IMG/VR virus record: IMGVR_UViG_3300042691_030245
Span: 1 to 52,269 of that record
Reading direction: 5' to 3' (one strand)
Origin: a virus
DNA length: 52,269 nt
Shown: one piece after another, positions 15,918 through 24,255 of the stretch
Layout of the letters: the number at the start of each line of letters is the position of its first letter
Position numbering within the stretch: the stretch's first letter is position 1
Notes under the pieces: generated by a model
Seen by the model: only the letters and a program-made list of their open reading frames with translations
The model's database searches: none
What the model was told of the DNA's origin: nothing
Made by a program: the position numbers and the translations under genes

Positions 15918-17019
15918 AAATCTTAACGAAATTCCATTTACTGAGATTTGCGAGAGAGTTCTTGAAATAACAAGAACTCCTGGCAATTACATGTCAAAAA
16001 TAAGAGGGGATGTTAATGAAGTTTATACTGTAGAGGTCCCTGTTAAATTTGACTGGAACTTTCTCATTGCTTCAACCTCTATTGTCACAACCCCTGAATA
16101 TACTAGCGGTACAGTTTCTGCCACAACTGGATCTTCCACAGTCACCTTCTCTTCAGATGCCACAATAACATCTGATATGACTGGCAGAAAGATCAAATTC
16201 TCTGGGAATGATGTCGTGTATGAGTTCACCTATTCAAATGCTACTGGCGGAACGATTAACCCAGCTTTTTACGGAAATGCAAATGTTTCTTCTACGTCTT
16301 ATTCTATTTTCCAGAACATTTATGCCCTTCCAACAGGGTTTGATCGGTTTCCAAAGAACGGTGGAATTTATAAGTGGAACGGCGGGCAAAAGACGATTAT
16401 TTCAGAGGAATCATACCAAGAAGCCACTTCTTTGTTCCAATCAAGCCCGACCGATAATCCCGATAAAGTAAGATTGGTTGGTACAGATACGGCGGGAAGG
16501 CAACTTGTTGAGTTTAGACCAGCCCCTAAAAGCCAACGTGTTTATGGCTGTGATTATCTTAAGAAATTAGATCCATTAAAAGAAACAACGTCTGGAACCG
16601 TTCTAATCTCAGCTGGCGGAACTACCGTTAGTGGTAGTGTCGATTGTCGCTTTACACAAGCAAGTACTGGAGACTACATAAGGATTGATGTTTTTGGTGT
16701 TTCTCAGGATTCAACATGGTATAGAATCAACTCAATTTCTAATGATTCATCTTTAACCATCGCAACTCCATTTGCTTCATCCGCCGTAACAACCGCTGAG
16801 TATACGATCTCTTCCGTTCCTCAATACCCAGCCAAACTGCATCCTGCTCTTATTTATGGAGCTTCTAGAATGGTAACTGTTGACCAGAATGATCCAAATG
16901 CCGCTTTGCATATTGCCAGATATGCAGAGGTTTTAAGTGATGGTAAGCGTATTTATGTCAGCCGAGTTTACAACCAAAAAATAGAATCAATAGCCGAAGA
17001 TTTCAAATACAGGTACTAA
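15910..17019 (+). CDS. Head-tail connector/adaptor protein
   Basis: 369 residues. Terminal parts (about 1-40 and 310-369) are helical and resemble short-tailed phage adaptor rings that bind below the portal. The middle (about 60-300) carries two beta-rich inserts of similar design, with phrases such as GTVSATTGSSTVTFSSDA and GTVLISAGGTTVSGSVDC, like the inserted beta modules of tail connectors. It overlaps the previous gene by 8 bases and the next by one. Confidence 0.65.
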   Translation: MSKNLNEIPFTEICERVLEITRTPGNYMSKIRGDVNEVYTVEVPVKFDWNFLIASTSIVTTPEYTSGTVSATTGSSTVTFSSDATITSDMTGRKIKFSGNDVVYEFTYSNATGGTINPAFYGNANVSSTSYSIFQNIYALPTGFDRFPKNGGIYKWNGGQKTIISEESYQEATSLFQSSPTDNPDKVRLVGTDTAGRQLVEFRPAPKSQRVYGCDYLKKLDPLKETTSGTVLISAGGTTVSGSVDCRFTQASTGDYIRIDVFGVSQDSTWYRINSISNDSSLTIATPFASSAVTTAEYTISSVPQYPAKLHPALIYGASRMVTVDQNDPNAALHIARYAEVLSDGKRIYVSRVYNQKIESIAEDFKYRY

Positions 17020-19850
17020 TGCTTAAAAAAGTTGCCGATTTAACATCTCAGGATTTCTCAAAGGGATTGAATACGATCTCTAACATCCTGAATCTGTCTA
17101 AAGACCAATCCCCTAATATGATGAATGTTAAGGTAAATTTTGACGGTTCTATTGAGAAAAGACTCGGCTCCAGAAAGCAAAATGCGACGATTATAGCATC
17201 TTCTGGTAGCCAATCTTGGAATGTTGATAGCGGAACAACTCTATCAACTAATATTGTGTCATTCTGGAAGCTGGATGAACCATCTGGAACAAGAGATGAT
17301 TCTTTTGGGGCGAATGATCTAAGTGATAACAATGGTGTTGGGCAAGCTAGTGGCATTAAAAATGCGGCGGCTTTATTTGCGGCGTCTAATTCAACTTACT
17401 TATCTGTTAATAATAATGCCACTCTACAGACTGGCGACATCAATTTCTCCTTATCGAGCTGGTTTTATTTAAATTCAACGTCCCCGTCAATTCAAAGAAC
17501 TATTGTTTCAAAGAGAGATTCAGGCAATTCATCCTCTGTTTTATTGCTTCTTCATTGTGACGGAGTAGACGGTTCTACAACATTTACTGATAAATCATTA
17601 AGCGGAAGAACGGTAACAGCTAGTTCAACCATCATTGACGATGCTATTTACAAGTTTGGCGGAGCAAGTGGGGAATATACTACAACAACGAGTTATCTTT
17701 CTATTCCGAACAACTCAGATTTTAATTTTGGAACTGGAGACTTTACATTTGAGCAATGGTTGTATGTCCCAACAAATGACCAACAGCTAATAATGTCTGA
17801 CGGTGGTGAAACCGATTGGATAAATTTTTATTTTCAAACAAATCAGTTTGTAGCTCGTTTAGAAGGCGGAACAAGCCATGCTTTTAGTCATTCTCTAGCT
17901 TCTGGAACATGGGCTCATGTTGCACTTGTAAGATTGTCTGGGTCATTAACTTGCTATTTAAATGGAATTTCTCTTGGTTCAGTGAGTGATGGGGCTAACC
18001 TTTCAACGGCAAGTAATATTATTATTGGAAGATCTCCTTCAAATCCATTTGCTCCAGTAAGGACAGAATCTCGAATTGATGATATCCGAATTTCTAATGT
18101 CGCTCAATATTCAGCCAATTTCACAACCCCGACAGAAGCATTTAACAACCCATCTCTTGGTACTAATTTTGAATATTGGTTATACGTTAACACAGATCAG
18201 AGAGTCGTATTTGAAGTTTCAAGTTCTGGAACCGTAAAGAACGGGCAAGTAATAGCGAGTAGTTTCGGAGCGGTTACAACTGGAACTTGGTACAACGTTA
18301 TTGCTTGGCACGACACGGCAAATGTGCTTGGAATATCAGTAAATCTTTCAGCCAATTCCGCCTCTTATTCAGATGGTGTAAGAGCTGGTTCATCACCTCT
18401 TGTTTTAGGTTCTATTAGCAACGGAACAAGTAACTTTTTTGACGGAAGAATTGACGAGACTGGATTTTGGAAAAAAGTATTAACCGCCCAACAAAGATCG
18501 GACTTATATGGTGGGGGAAGTGGAAACACCTATAATCTAGCCTTTTCTAATTTCCCATGGGCATCTTTTGATTTTGGAGCCTCTAATAACAGATGGCTAA
18601 CTGTAGCGGCTGGAAGTGGGATTTACACATCTTCTGATCTTGGAGTGAATTTTGTAACAATCGCCTCAAATAGAACAGCTACTTACCAAAGTTTTGAGCG
18701 TTCCAAGAACATTCTTATTGCAACCTCTGACGCTTATGATGTTCCTCTTATTTGGACTGGTTCTGCTGGAAGCCAGATGACGATATTTAATACTTCCGCT
18801 CCTTTGGCTAAATATTGCATCAATTTCCAGGGCTTTACAATTCTTCTAAATACCGCATCAAGAAAACGCTCCTTTTACTATGAAGATGAGAACACTCATA
18901 TCACTGGAGATTGGGCCGATTCATTCGATCTTCCATCCTCGGCTGATGATGAAACCACGACAGCTTTCATTCTTAGAGGAACTCTTTATGTAAGTACAAG
19001 ATACGCTCTTTTCAGGATGTCTTATGTTGGCGGAAATCCTGACTGGTCATTCCGAAAAATTAAGGATTGGGGATTTGTCCCACGCACAGCCAAGATCATC
19101 ACGATTAAGGATGTGGGCGAAGTCTGCATGGGCATGTCTTGGGACTTAAAGTTGCGATTATTTGACGGCTCAGATGACAAGATAGTGTCAGATAACATTG
19201 AGAATAACAATATGCTTTGTGATTTCGCAATGGATAATATCAGCACATCTGGATCTGGTTTAATCGTGTCATTCGCAGAACACGACAATAATGACCAGAA
19301 TTACAAGCTTTGTTTGGCTATCGGAGCTGGCTCAACACAAACAACTCATTTCATTAATTTTAATGGAAGAACTCAGTCATTCTTTCCATACAACAATATG
19401 TTATTTAATACTATGGTTATGGCTGAGTCGGCAAATCAGCAGTATCTTATGGCTTTTGACAGGGCTGGTTATTGCCACATGATGGATAGTGGAAATCTTG
19501 ACGGAGGAACAACTCCCATCGATGATGTTTTTGATTCTTCTCTCTTATATGAGAAATCCCCATCTGAAGTTTCTAAAAGCCAGAAGATAGATTTTTATTT
19601 ATCTCCAACCTCTTCTGGGACTTTATTATTCAGAGATCGGGTTGATTTTGGATCTGATTTTAAAACTCATGACAGAATAGATTTATCTGATACTACAAAT
19701 AAGATCATGATCAAGAAATCGATCAATATTCCAAAAACACAAGGTGTTTATCAGTGGCAGATAACAAGCTCTTCCAATACAGCAAATCCATGGAAACTAA
19801 ATAGAACAGATTATTTTCTATCTGGTCTTGGAATTGGTCAAAATGAGTAA
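17019..19850 (+). CDS. Large tail protein with nested LamG (concanavalin-like) domains, 943 aa
   Basis: The N-terminus (SQDFSKGLNTISNILNLSKDQSPNMMNV, shown in part: residues 10-29) is typical of podovirus tail stopper/hub proteins. Residues about 79-171 begin a LamG jelly-roll. At 172 a second complete LamG (about 172-381, start VLLLLHCDGVDGST) interrupts it, and the first resumes at about 383-500 (FEYWLYVNTDQRVVFEV...). The rest (about 505-943) is a beta-propeller-like tail body. LamG modules bind glycans, suggesting adhesion to the cell surface. Nested insertion is inferred from strand order. Confidence 0.75.
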   Translation: MLKKVADLTSQDFSKGLNTISNILNLSKDQSPNMMNVKVNFDGSIEKRLGSRKQNATIIASSGSQSWNVDSGTTLSTNIVSFWKLDEPSGTRDDSFGANDLSDNNGVGQASGIKNAAALFAASNSTYLSVNNNATLQTGDINFSLSSWFYLNSTSPSIQRTIVSKRDSGNSSSVLLLLHCDGVDGSTTFTDKSLSGRTVTASSTIIDDAIYKFGGASGEYTTTTSYLSIPNNSDFNFGTGDFTFEQWLYVPTNDQQLIMSDGGETDWINFYFQTNQFVARLEGGTSHAFSHSLASGTWAHVALVRLSGSLTCYLNGISLGSVSDGANLSTASNIIIGRSPSNPFAPVRTESRIDDIRISNVAQYSANFTTPTEAFNNPSLGTNFEYWLYVNTDQRVVFEVSSSGTVKNGQVIASSFGAVTTGTWYNVIAWHDTANVLGISVNLSANSASYSDGVRAGSSPLVLGSISNGTSNFFDGRIDETGFWKKVLTAQQRSDLYGGGSGNTYNLAFSNFPWASFDFGASNNRWLTVAAGSGIYTSSDLGVNFVTIASNRTATYQSFERSKNILIATSDAYDVPLIWTGSAGSQMTIFNTSAPLAKYCINFQGFTILLNTASRKRSFYYEDENTHITGDWADSFDLPSSADDETTTAFILRGTLYVSTRYALFRMSYVGGNPDWSFRKIKDWGFVPRTAKIITIKDVGEVCMGMSWDLKLRLFDGSDDKIVSDNIENNNMLCDFAMDNISTSGSGLIVSFAEHDNNDQNYKLCLAIGAGSTQTTHFINFNGRTQSFFPYNNMLFNTMVMAESANQQYLMAFDRAGYCHMMDSGNLDGGTTPIDDVFDSSLLYEKSPSEVSKSQKIDFYLSPTSSGTLLFRDRVDFGSDFKTHDRIDLSDTTNKIMIKKSINIPKTQGVYQWQITSSSNTANPWKLNRTDYFLSGLGIGQNE

Positions 19851-20088
19851 GCTGGGTGATTATGACTTTAGGGGGCAAGATCAAGAGATAATAGATTTCA
19901 AGAACGATGTTATAACGATTGTTAATTTTGGAAAAATACAAAAACAAACCGTAACTTCCGTTCCAGCGTGGCGTGGAAGAAAGGGCGAAGAAGTTTATCT
20001 TATGAGCGGGACAACAGGTGTGCTTTACGTGTGTACATCAGATAACACTATTACATGGAAACCAGTTGTGACTTTCAGCATCGCATGA
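19843..20088 (+). CDS. Small tail-associated protein, 81 aa
   Basis: ATG at 19843 overlaps the tail protein stop by 8 bases; a TTG 15 bases upstream is less likely. Ends with a compact beta segment (GVLYVCTSDNTITWKPV) common in small phage tail proteins. Function not recognised. Confidence 0.6.
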   Translation: MSKLGDYDFRGQDQEIIDFKNDVITIVNFGKIQKQTVTSVPAWRGRKGEEVYLMSGTTGVLYVCTSDNTITWKPVVTFSIA

Positions 20089-20504
20089 TTTACGAGATAT
20101 TGGAGTTACTTCTTAGAAGCGGGTTTAGACCTTCGAAGCCGAAGATGCTTGTGGTGTACCAATATTTCATGAACATGATGAAAGGCGGAAGAATCATCAC
20201 GTTTAGGGAGCAAGATGAGCTTATTGGGTTCTGCACCTATTCCATGACCAACGCCCATGACGCAGTTTATGGGAAAAGTATGTGGGATTACGTTGAGCAT
20301 AACGAAGAAGGAAAAGGCGCATATATCGAGATGATTGTGTCCTATAAGTGGGACAAGAAACTCCGCCTTTTAGTAGAAGAAGCTATCGCAAAAAAGTACC
20401 CGAACTTCGAATACGGGGTTTGGCATAGACCAACAGAAAATCATGATAGAATGTTAATAGTGAGGAGAAAAACCAATGTACCAAGTAAAGATCCTATCCA
20501 GTAA
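20085..20504 (+). CDS. GNAT-like acyltransferase fold protein, 139 aa
   Basis: ATG at 20085 overlaps the previous stop (ATGA) and is preferred over an in-frame ATG at 20055. The order of strands and helices (LIGFCTYSM, GAYIEMIVSY, then LRLLVEEAIAKKYPNFEYGVWHRP) resembles a GNAT domain, often seen between tail and internal protein genes in podovirus-like phages. The usual acetyl-CoA pyrophosphate loop is not obvious, so catalysis is uncertain. Confidence 0.5.
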   Translation: MIYEILELLLRSGFRPSKPKMLVVYQYFMNMMKGGRIITFREQDELIGFCTYSMTNAHDAVYGKSMWDYVEHNEEGKGAYIEMIVSYKWDKKLRLLVEEAIAKKYPNFEYGVWHRPTENHDRMLIVRRKTNVPSKDPIQ

Positions 20505-21078
20505 AGAATTTGATGATGTGGCGAAGTCTAGTCCACGGTATAAGAACGTGGATGAAGATAACATGGGTTTTGCTGATCCAGTAACGAATACTGCCTATGT
20601 TCGGCATACCGCCTTTCCTGAGCTTAATAAGTATCTTATTGACCATGAATACAGCCATCTTGTGGAAGAGCATGGAACTGATGAAGACGAGATGGGGATT
20701 CGGCATAAAAAGAAAAAGGGGTTCGCCAATATCCTGAGGACGATTATCAATCCTATTAATATTCCTGGACTTGGTCCTCTTTCTAATTCAGATAAGGGCA
20801 TTTTCCAAACTGGGGGAGGATCTCAAGAGCAGGCACAACAACAGTTAAGTCCTCAAGAGGTTGCGCAGTCCTATCAGAACTCTTTCGGCACTACTGGCGC
20901 ACAGTATGGGAATCTTGGTGGCTCTCCTCAGGCGTCTCAATCTGCTCCTTCTGGAAATTCTCAAGATTCTATTAGTGGTGGTCTTTATCAGGGCGGAATT
21001 AACCAGCAACAGCGGAACATGGATCCAGAACTTCAGAAGCGGTTAAGCGGATTTTTTAGCGGAAGGATGGTTTTCTAA
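20476..21078 (+). CDS. Internal virion protein with HEXXH metallopeptidase-like motif
   Basis: 200 residues. HEYSH at residues 57-61 followed by EEH matches the zinc-metallopeptidase HEXXH signature. The C-terminal half (about 95-200) is Gln/Gly/Ser-rich and probably disordered. It lies in the internal-protein gene run and has a GAGGAG ribosome-binding site. A short virion protein that couples a peptidase domain to a disordered tail may be ejected with DNA or act in head maturation. Activity is inferred from one motif. Confidence 0.55.
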   Translation: MYQVKILSSKEFDDVAKSSPRYKNVDEDNMGFADPVTNTAYVRHTAFPELNKYLIDHEYSHLVEEHGTDEDEMGIRHKKKKGFANILRTIINPINIPGLGPLSNSDKGIFQTGGGSQEQAQQQLSPQEVAQSYQNSFGTTGAQYGNLGGSPQASQSAPSGNSQDSISGGLYQGGINQQQRNMDPELQKRLSGFFSGRMVF

Positions 21079-22199
21079 TGGCTAGTAAACTTCAGAAATT
21101 ATTTGGAAATATCGCTAAATTTGCCGCTCCAGTAGCTGGGTATGCTTTTGGTGGACCTGTTGGCGCTGGTATCGGCGGGGCTGTTGGCGGTGCGGTAAGT
21201 GGGACAGGATCTCTTAAAAGAGCCGCCGTTGGTGGGCTTGGCGGGTTTGGAGCTGGTTCATTGGCTCAGTCATTTGGAGTTCCATCTTTTAGTGGAAGTG
21301 GAAGTAATCCATTAAGTGGCATTGGCGGGGCTCTTGGTAAGTTTTTTGGTGGGAGTAACGCAATGGCTTCAACCGCTCCATCTACTTTAAGCCAAGCTTC
21401 TAGTTACGGAAATCCATTTTCTTCTTTTATGGGTAGTGCTAGCGGTGGTAGCTCTATGGTTGGTGCAGTTCCAGGATTTTCACAGGCGTCTAGCGCATTA
21501 AATCCTAGCGGCGGAGGCGGTCTCAACAAACTAAAAGACATGTTTAAAGGAAAAGGTAATCTTCTTACTGGTCTTGGTATCGCAGGAGCTTCTCAACTTT
21601 TTGGAAGCCCCGATGTTCCAGAGTTACCAGATTCAGTGCGTCAGTATCAGGAGATGGTTAGAAACGGCGGTTCTGCTCTTAATCAACAAGCTCAAGGCGC
21701 ATTATCGAGTGAATTATCCCGTCCATTTGAACAAGTTTCTCAAGAAGAAGAACAGGCGGCTTTAAGGCAATTAGAGAAATCACAGAAAGATGAAGAAGAT
21801 CAGATTCGGGATCTTTACAGGAATCTTAGACCTGGAACAGACCCATCAACTGATTCCGCATTTCGCCGTGATCTTGGTGAACTTGGTGATCGGTACGCAA
21901 AAACAAAAGCTGATACGGTCGCTCAACTTCGTCGTCAAGTTTCTAATGATTTCCAAGCGAATCGTATTCGTCAGATTCTTGCGGCTCAGGGAGTTGATCA
22001 GCAACAGATGCAGAATTTACTTGCGGCGAATCAGTATGATGTTGATAGGACTCTTGCTCAGCTATCAATCGATGATCGTGATAAGAAGTTCTTGCGTGAA
22101 TATTTATTTGGATTTGGTGGAAATTTAGTTGCAAATAGTTTGGGTGTTCAGCAACAAAGTCCACTTGAGCGTTTCTTATCAATGCAACAGGAGGATTAA
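21078..22199 (+). CDS. Internal virion (ejection) protein, Gly/Ala-rich N-terminus
   Basis: 373 residues. Residues about 12-75 are Gly/Ala-rich and hydrophobic (YAFGGPVGAGIGGAVGGAV), as in ejected pore proteins of short-tailed phages. The second half (about 185-330) is Gln/Arg-rich alpha-helical with probable coiled coil. The ATG overlaps the previous stop (TAATG). Likely ejected with DNA to form a conduit through the cell envelope. Confidence 0.7.
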   Translation: MASKLQKLFGNIAKFAAPVAGYAFGGPVGAGIGGAVGGAVSGTGSLKRAAVGGLGGFGAGSLAQSFGVPSFSGSGSNPLSGIGGALGKFFGGSNAMASTAPSTLSQASSYGNPFSSFMGSASGGSSMVGAVPGFSQASSALNPSGGGGLNKLKDMFKGKGNLLTGLGIAGASQLFGSPDVPELPDSVRQYQEMVRNGGSALNQQAQGALSSELSRPFEQVSQEEEQAALRQLEKSQKDEEDQIRDLYRNLRPGTDPSTDSAFRRDLGELGDRYAKTKADTVAQLRRQVSNDFQANRIRQILAAQGVDQQQMQNLLAANQYDVDRTLAQLSIDDRDKKFLREYLFGFGGNLVANSLGVQQQSPLERFLSMQQED

Positions 22200-22200
22200 C

Positions 22201-23049
22201 ATGGCTGAAAAAAGATTTAAATTTCAAGCTGATACATCCTCTAGTCCTAAACCGCCAAGCTTTGGCGGAAAAACAAACTCTGTTCAAAACACGCTAGAAC
22301 TTTTAATTATGAAGCAGATGCTTGGTGAGCAACAAGCCAAACAACAAGTTGAAAATCTTGGCCCTGGTTTTTCTCCCACTAAAGCAACTATTGAAAATGT
22401 TACTTATGAAAATCCCGTTCTAAGCGGTCAGATGAAAGAGCAAGAAACCGCTGGTCAAAGATTAGCTGAGACAGCCCCATCAAGAGCTGTTATGCGTGGA
22501 ACTCTTGTTAAGGCGAAGCAATTAGCGGATACGGTTCCCCCAACAAAACCTGGAATTGGAAGAATTATTCAGGGCGTTTCAAACCAATTTAAGGGGGATG
22601 TAACTCAGGAAATTCCTCAAATATCAGAATACCATAAAATGGTAGATTCTACTTTGACGGCATTTGCGAGAACTATGTTTGCAGAAAAAGGCAATGTTGC
22701 AAATTGGGATATTGCACGTGTTAAAAAAGCATTTTCAGACATCGCTTGGGACACCGAAGATTCAAGGGCTTTGAGTTGGAACAGGGCGATTGATACATAT
22801 AATGAAGTAATGAGTTCCTATAAAAACATTGATCCAGAAGAACTTATAGATAAAAGGGAAATGATGTCTCCGAAAGAAATTGGTAGGGCTAGAGTTCTTT
22901 CTGGAAATACTGATTTTTCTGATCTTTCAGACGAAGAACTTGCTGGTGCTTATGTGCCAAACGATAAGGCTGTTCCAAGGCCATTTAAAGAAGCTATGTT
23001 AAAAGAGGTTCAAAGGAGAAAATCTGAGAGGATGAATCAAAATGTCTGA
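22201..23049 (+). CDS. Internal virion protein, 282 aa
   Basis: ATG at 22201 follows GGAGG by 8 bases; an earlier ATG at 22129 in frame would overlap the preceding gene and has no comparable site. Mostly helical, with a disordered Pro/Ser-rich start. Not recognised, but its position among internal protein genes supports a virion role. Confidence 0.65.
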   Translation: MAEKRFKFQADTSSSPKPPSFGGKTNSVQNTLELLIMKQMLGEQQAKQQVENLGPGFSPTKATIENVTYENPVLSGQMKEQETAGQRLAETAPSRAVMRGTLVKAKQLADTVPPTKPGIGRIIQGVSNQFKGDVTQEIPQISEYHKMVDSTLTAFARTMFAEKGNVANWDIARVKKAFSDIAWDTEDSRALSWNRAIDTYNEVMSSYKNIDPEELIDKREMMSPKEIGRARVLSGNTDFSDLSDEELAGAYVPNDKAVPRPFKEAMLKEVQRRKSERMNQNV

Positions 23050-24166
23050 TCCATTAGATGATATAGAAATGGGCTTGCAACAAGAAATTCTTGGTAAGAT
23101 GGCTCCGTGGCAAAAAGTTTTAGACAATGCTTCTTCTATTTTTAAGGAAGGTTCAGATGTAGCAAGGTCTGGAATAAGCGCAAATTATATGGGAATTCCT
23201 GAGCTTGGTGGTAAGGCTGGTACATTTGTTGGTGAAAAAATAATGGGACCACTTCCAGAAACTGGGAAATACAGCCAAGAAACTTATGAAAATATGGTTG
23301 GTAATCAGGGTTCTGGCGTTGGATCTGCGATTGGTGCTGGAATAGGATCTTTGGGGCAACTTGCTGTTAATACCCCCAAAACAATTAAGGGAGCGATTAA
23401 TGCGTTGGAGACTGGAAAAGTCTCTAAAATTCAGAAAGCCTTTTTCCCTTGGGTTAAGAAACACAGTGCTGAATATGGTCAATCTTTGAAATCTGGAATA
23501 AAAAATATGTTAACTAAGGGAAAGCTCGGAGTAACAAAAGCCGAGGCTGAAGCTATTTTTGATCCAATATTAAGTGCAACCGAAGCCCAAAGATCTTCTC
23601 TACCCAAAAAAGTATTAGATGTTGCTGAGAGAATATCATCTAAGAAAGGTAATGTTGGAATTCGTGAGATATTGGCTGAAAATGCTCGTTTAAAAAGAGG
23701 CGTTACATCTGGTGAAAGAGTTGGTAGGGTTCTCACGGAAAGGGGTGGTATAGTTAAAAAAGTTGGCGAAAATGTAAATCAATATGTAAAGAAAAATGCT
23801 CCAGAAATAGCCGAGGCAAACAAAAAATATGCCCCATATACGAAATCAAGGGAATTGATACAAAAACTTTTCACTCCAGAAGAAGCAAATCTTGGGGTTA
23901 TGGGAACGACTAAGGGAACTGAATCTCTTAAAAATATAAAGAAATTAGAGCCTGGAGAAATTGAGGCTATTAAATTATTTGAGAAAGAAACTGGTATAAA
24001 TATATTATCTCCAGCAACATCAATGGCGAATTTAAAAGAGCTTGGTTCTGGAATAAAGAAGGCGTTGCCATTCCTTACAATGGCTGGGGCTGGAGGTTTT
24101 ATGGCCTCTAAACTTTCAAACGCTATTAAAGGCAAAAATCAGGGAAATGGTAATTATGAACCCTAG
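23042..24166 (+). CDS. Internal virion protein, 374 aa
   Basis: Overlaps its predecessor by 8 bases. Long, mainly helical protein with a Gly-rich amphipathic region (about residues 95-115, GSGVGSAIGAGIGSLGQLA) and a hydrophobic Gly/Ala-rich C-terminal segment (about 340-360). Such patches suit a membrane-interacting ejection protein. It is the last gene of the virion block; a promoter and a new module follow. Confidence 0.65.
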   Translation: MSDPLDDIEMGLQQEILGKMAPWQKVLDNASSIFKEGSDVARSGISANYMGIPELGGKAGTFVGEKIMGPLPETGKYSQETYENMVGNQGSGVGSAIGAGIGSLGQLAVNTPKTIKGAINALETGKVSKIQKAFFPWVKKHSAEYGQSLKSGIKNMLTKGKLGVTKAEAEAIFDPILSATEAQRSSLPKKVLDVAERISSKKGNVGIREILAENARLKRGVTSGERVGRVLTERGGIVKKVGENVNQYVKKNAPEIAEANKKYAPYTKSRELIQKLFTPEEANLGVMGTTKGTESLKNIKKLEPGEIEAIKLFEKETGINILSPATSMANLKELGSGIKKALPFLTMAGAGGFMASKLSNAIKGKNQGNGNYEP

Positions 24167-24169
24167 AAC

Positions 24170-24208
24170 AAATGGGTCGCTTAAGATATCCATTTAGATC
24201 TCCTTTTT
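24170..24208 (+). terminator. Weak terminator candidate at the end of the virion block
   Basis: AAATGG (24170-24175) can pair with CCATTT (24190-24195), and a five-T run ends at 24208. The stem is short and AT-rich with a 14-base loop, so termination would be partial at best. Its position between the virion block and a strong promoter makes it worth noting. Confidence 0.3.
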
Positions 24209-24218
24209 AAAATAATAT

Positions 24219-24247
24219 TTGACACGATAATAATTATATAATAATAT
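24219..24247 (+). promoter_or_regulatory. Consensus sigma70 promoter for the glycan module
   Basis: A perfect TTGACA (24219-24224) is followed by exactly 17 bases and TAATAT (24242-24247). The expected start point, about 7 bases further, falls at 24253-24256, almost exactly on the GTG at 24256 that opens the first gene. It is the best promoter sequence seen in the rightward half and separates the glycan module from the virion block. Confidence 0.8.
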
Positions 24248-24255
24248 CCCAATTT

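Noticed and set aside
23153-24135. Minus-strand frames of 85-118 codons opposite the last internal virion protein
   Set aside because: Phe/Ser-rich antisense shadows with no ribosome-binding sites.
1285-24166. Contractile or long non-contractile tail genes
   Set aside because: No tape measure, sheath, tube or baseplate proteins were recognised, and the internal virion protein run fits a short tail.
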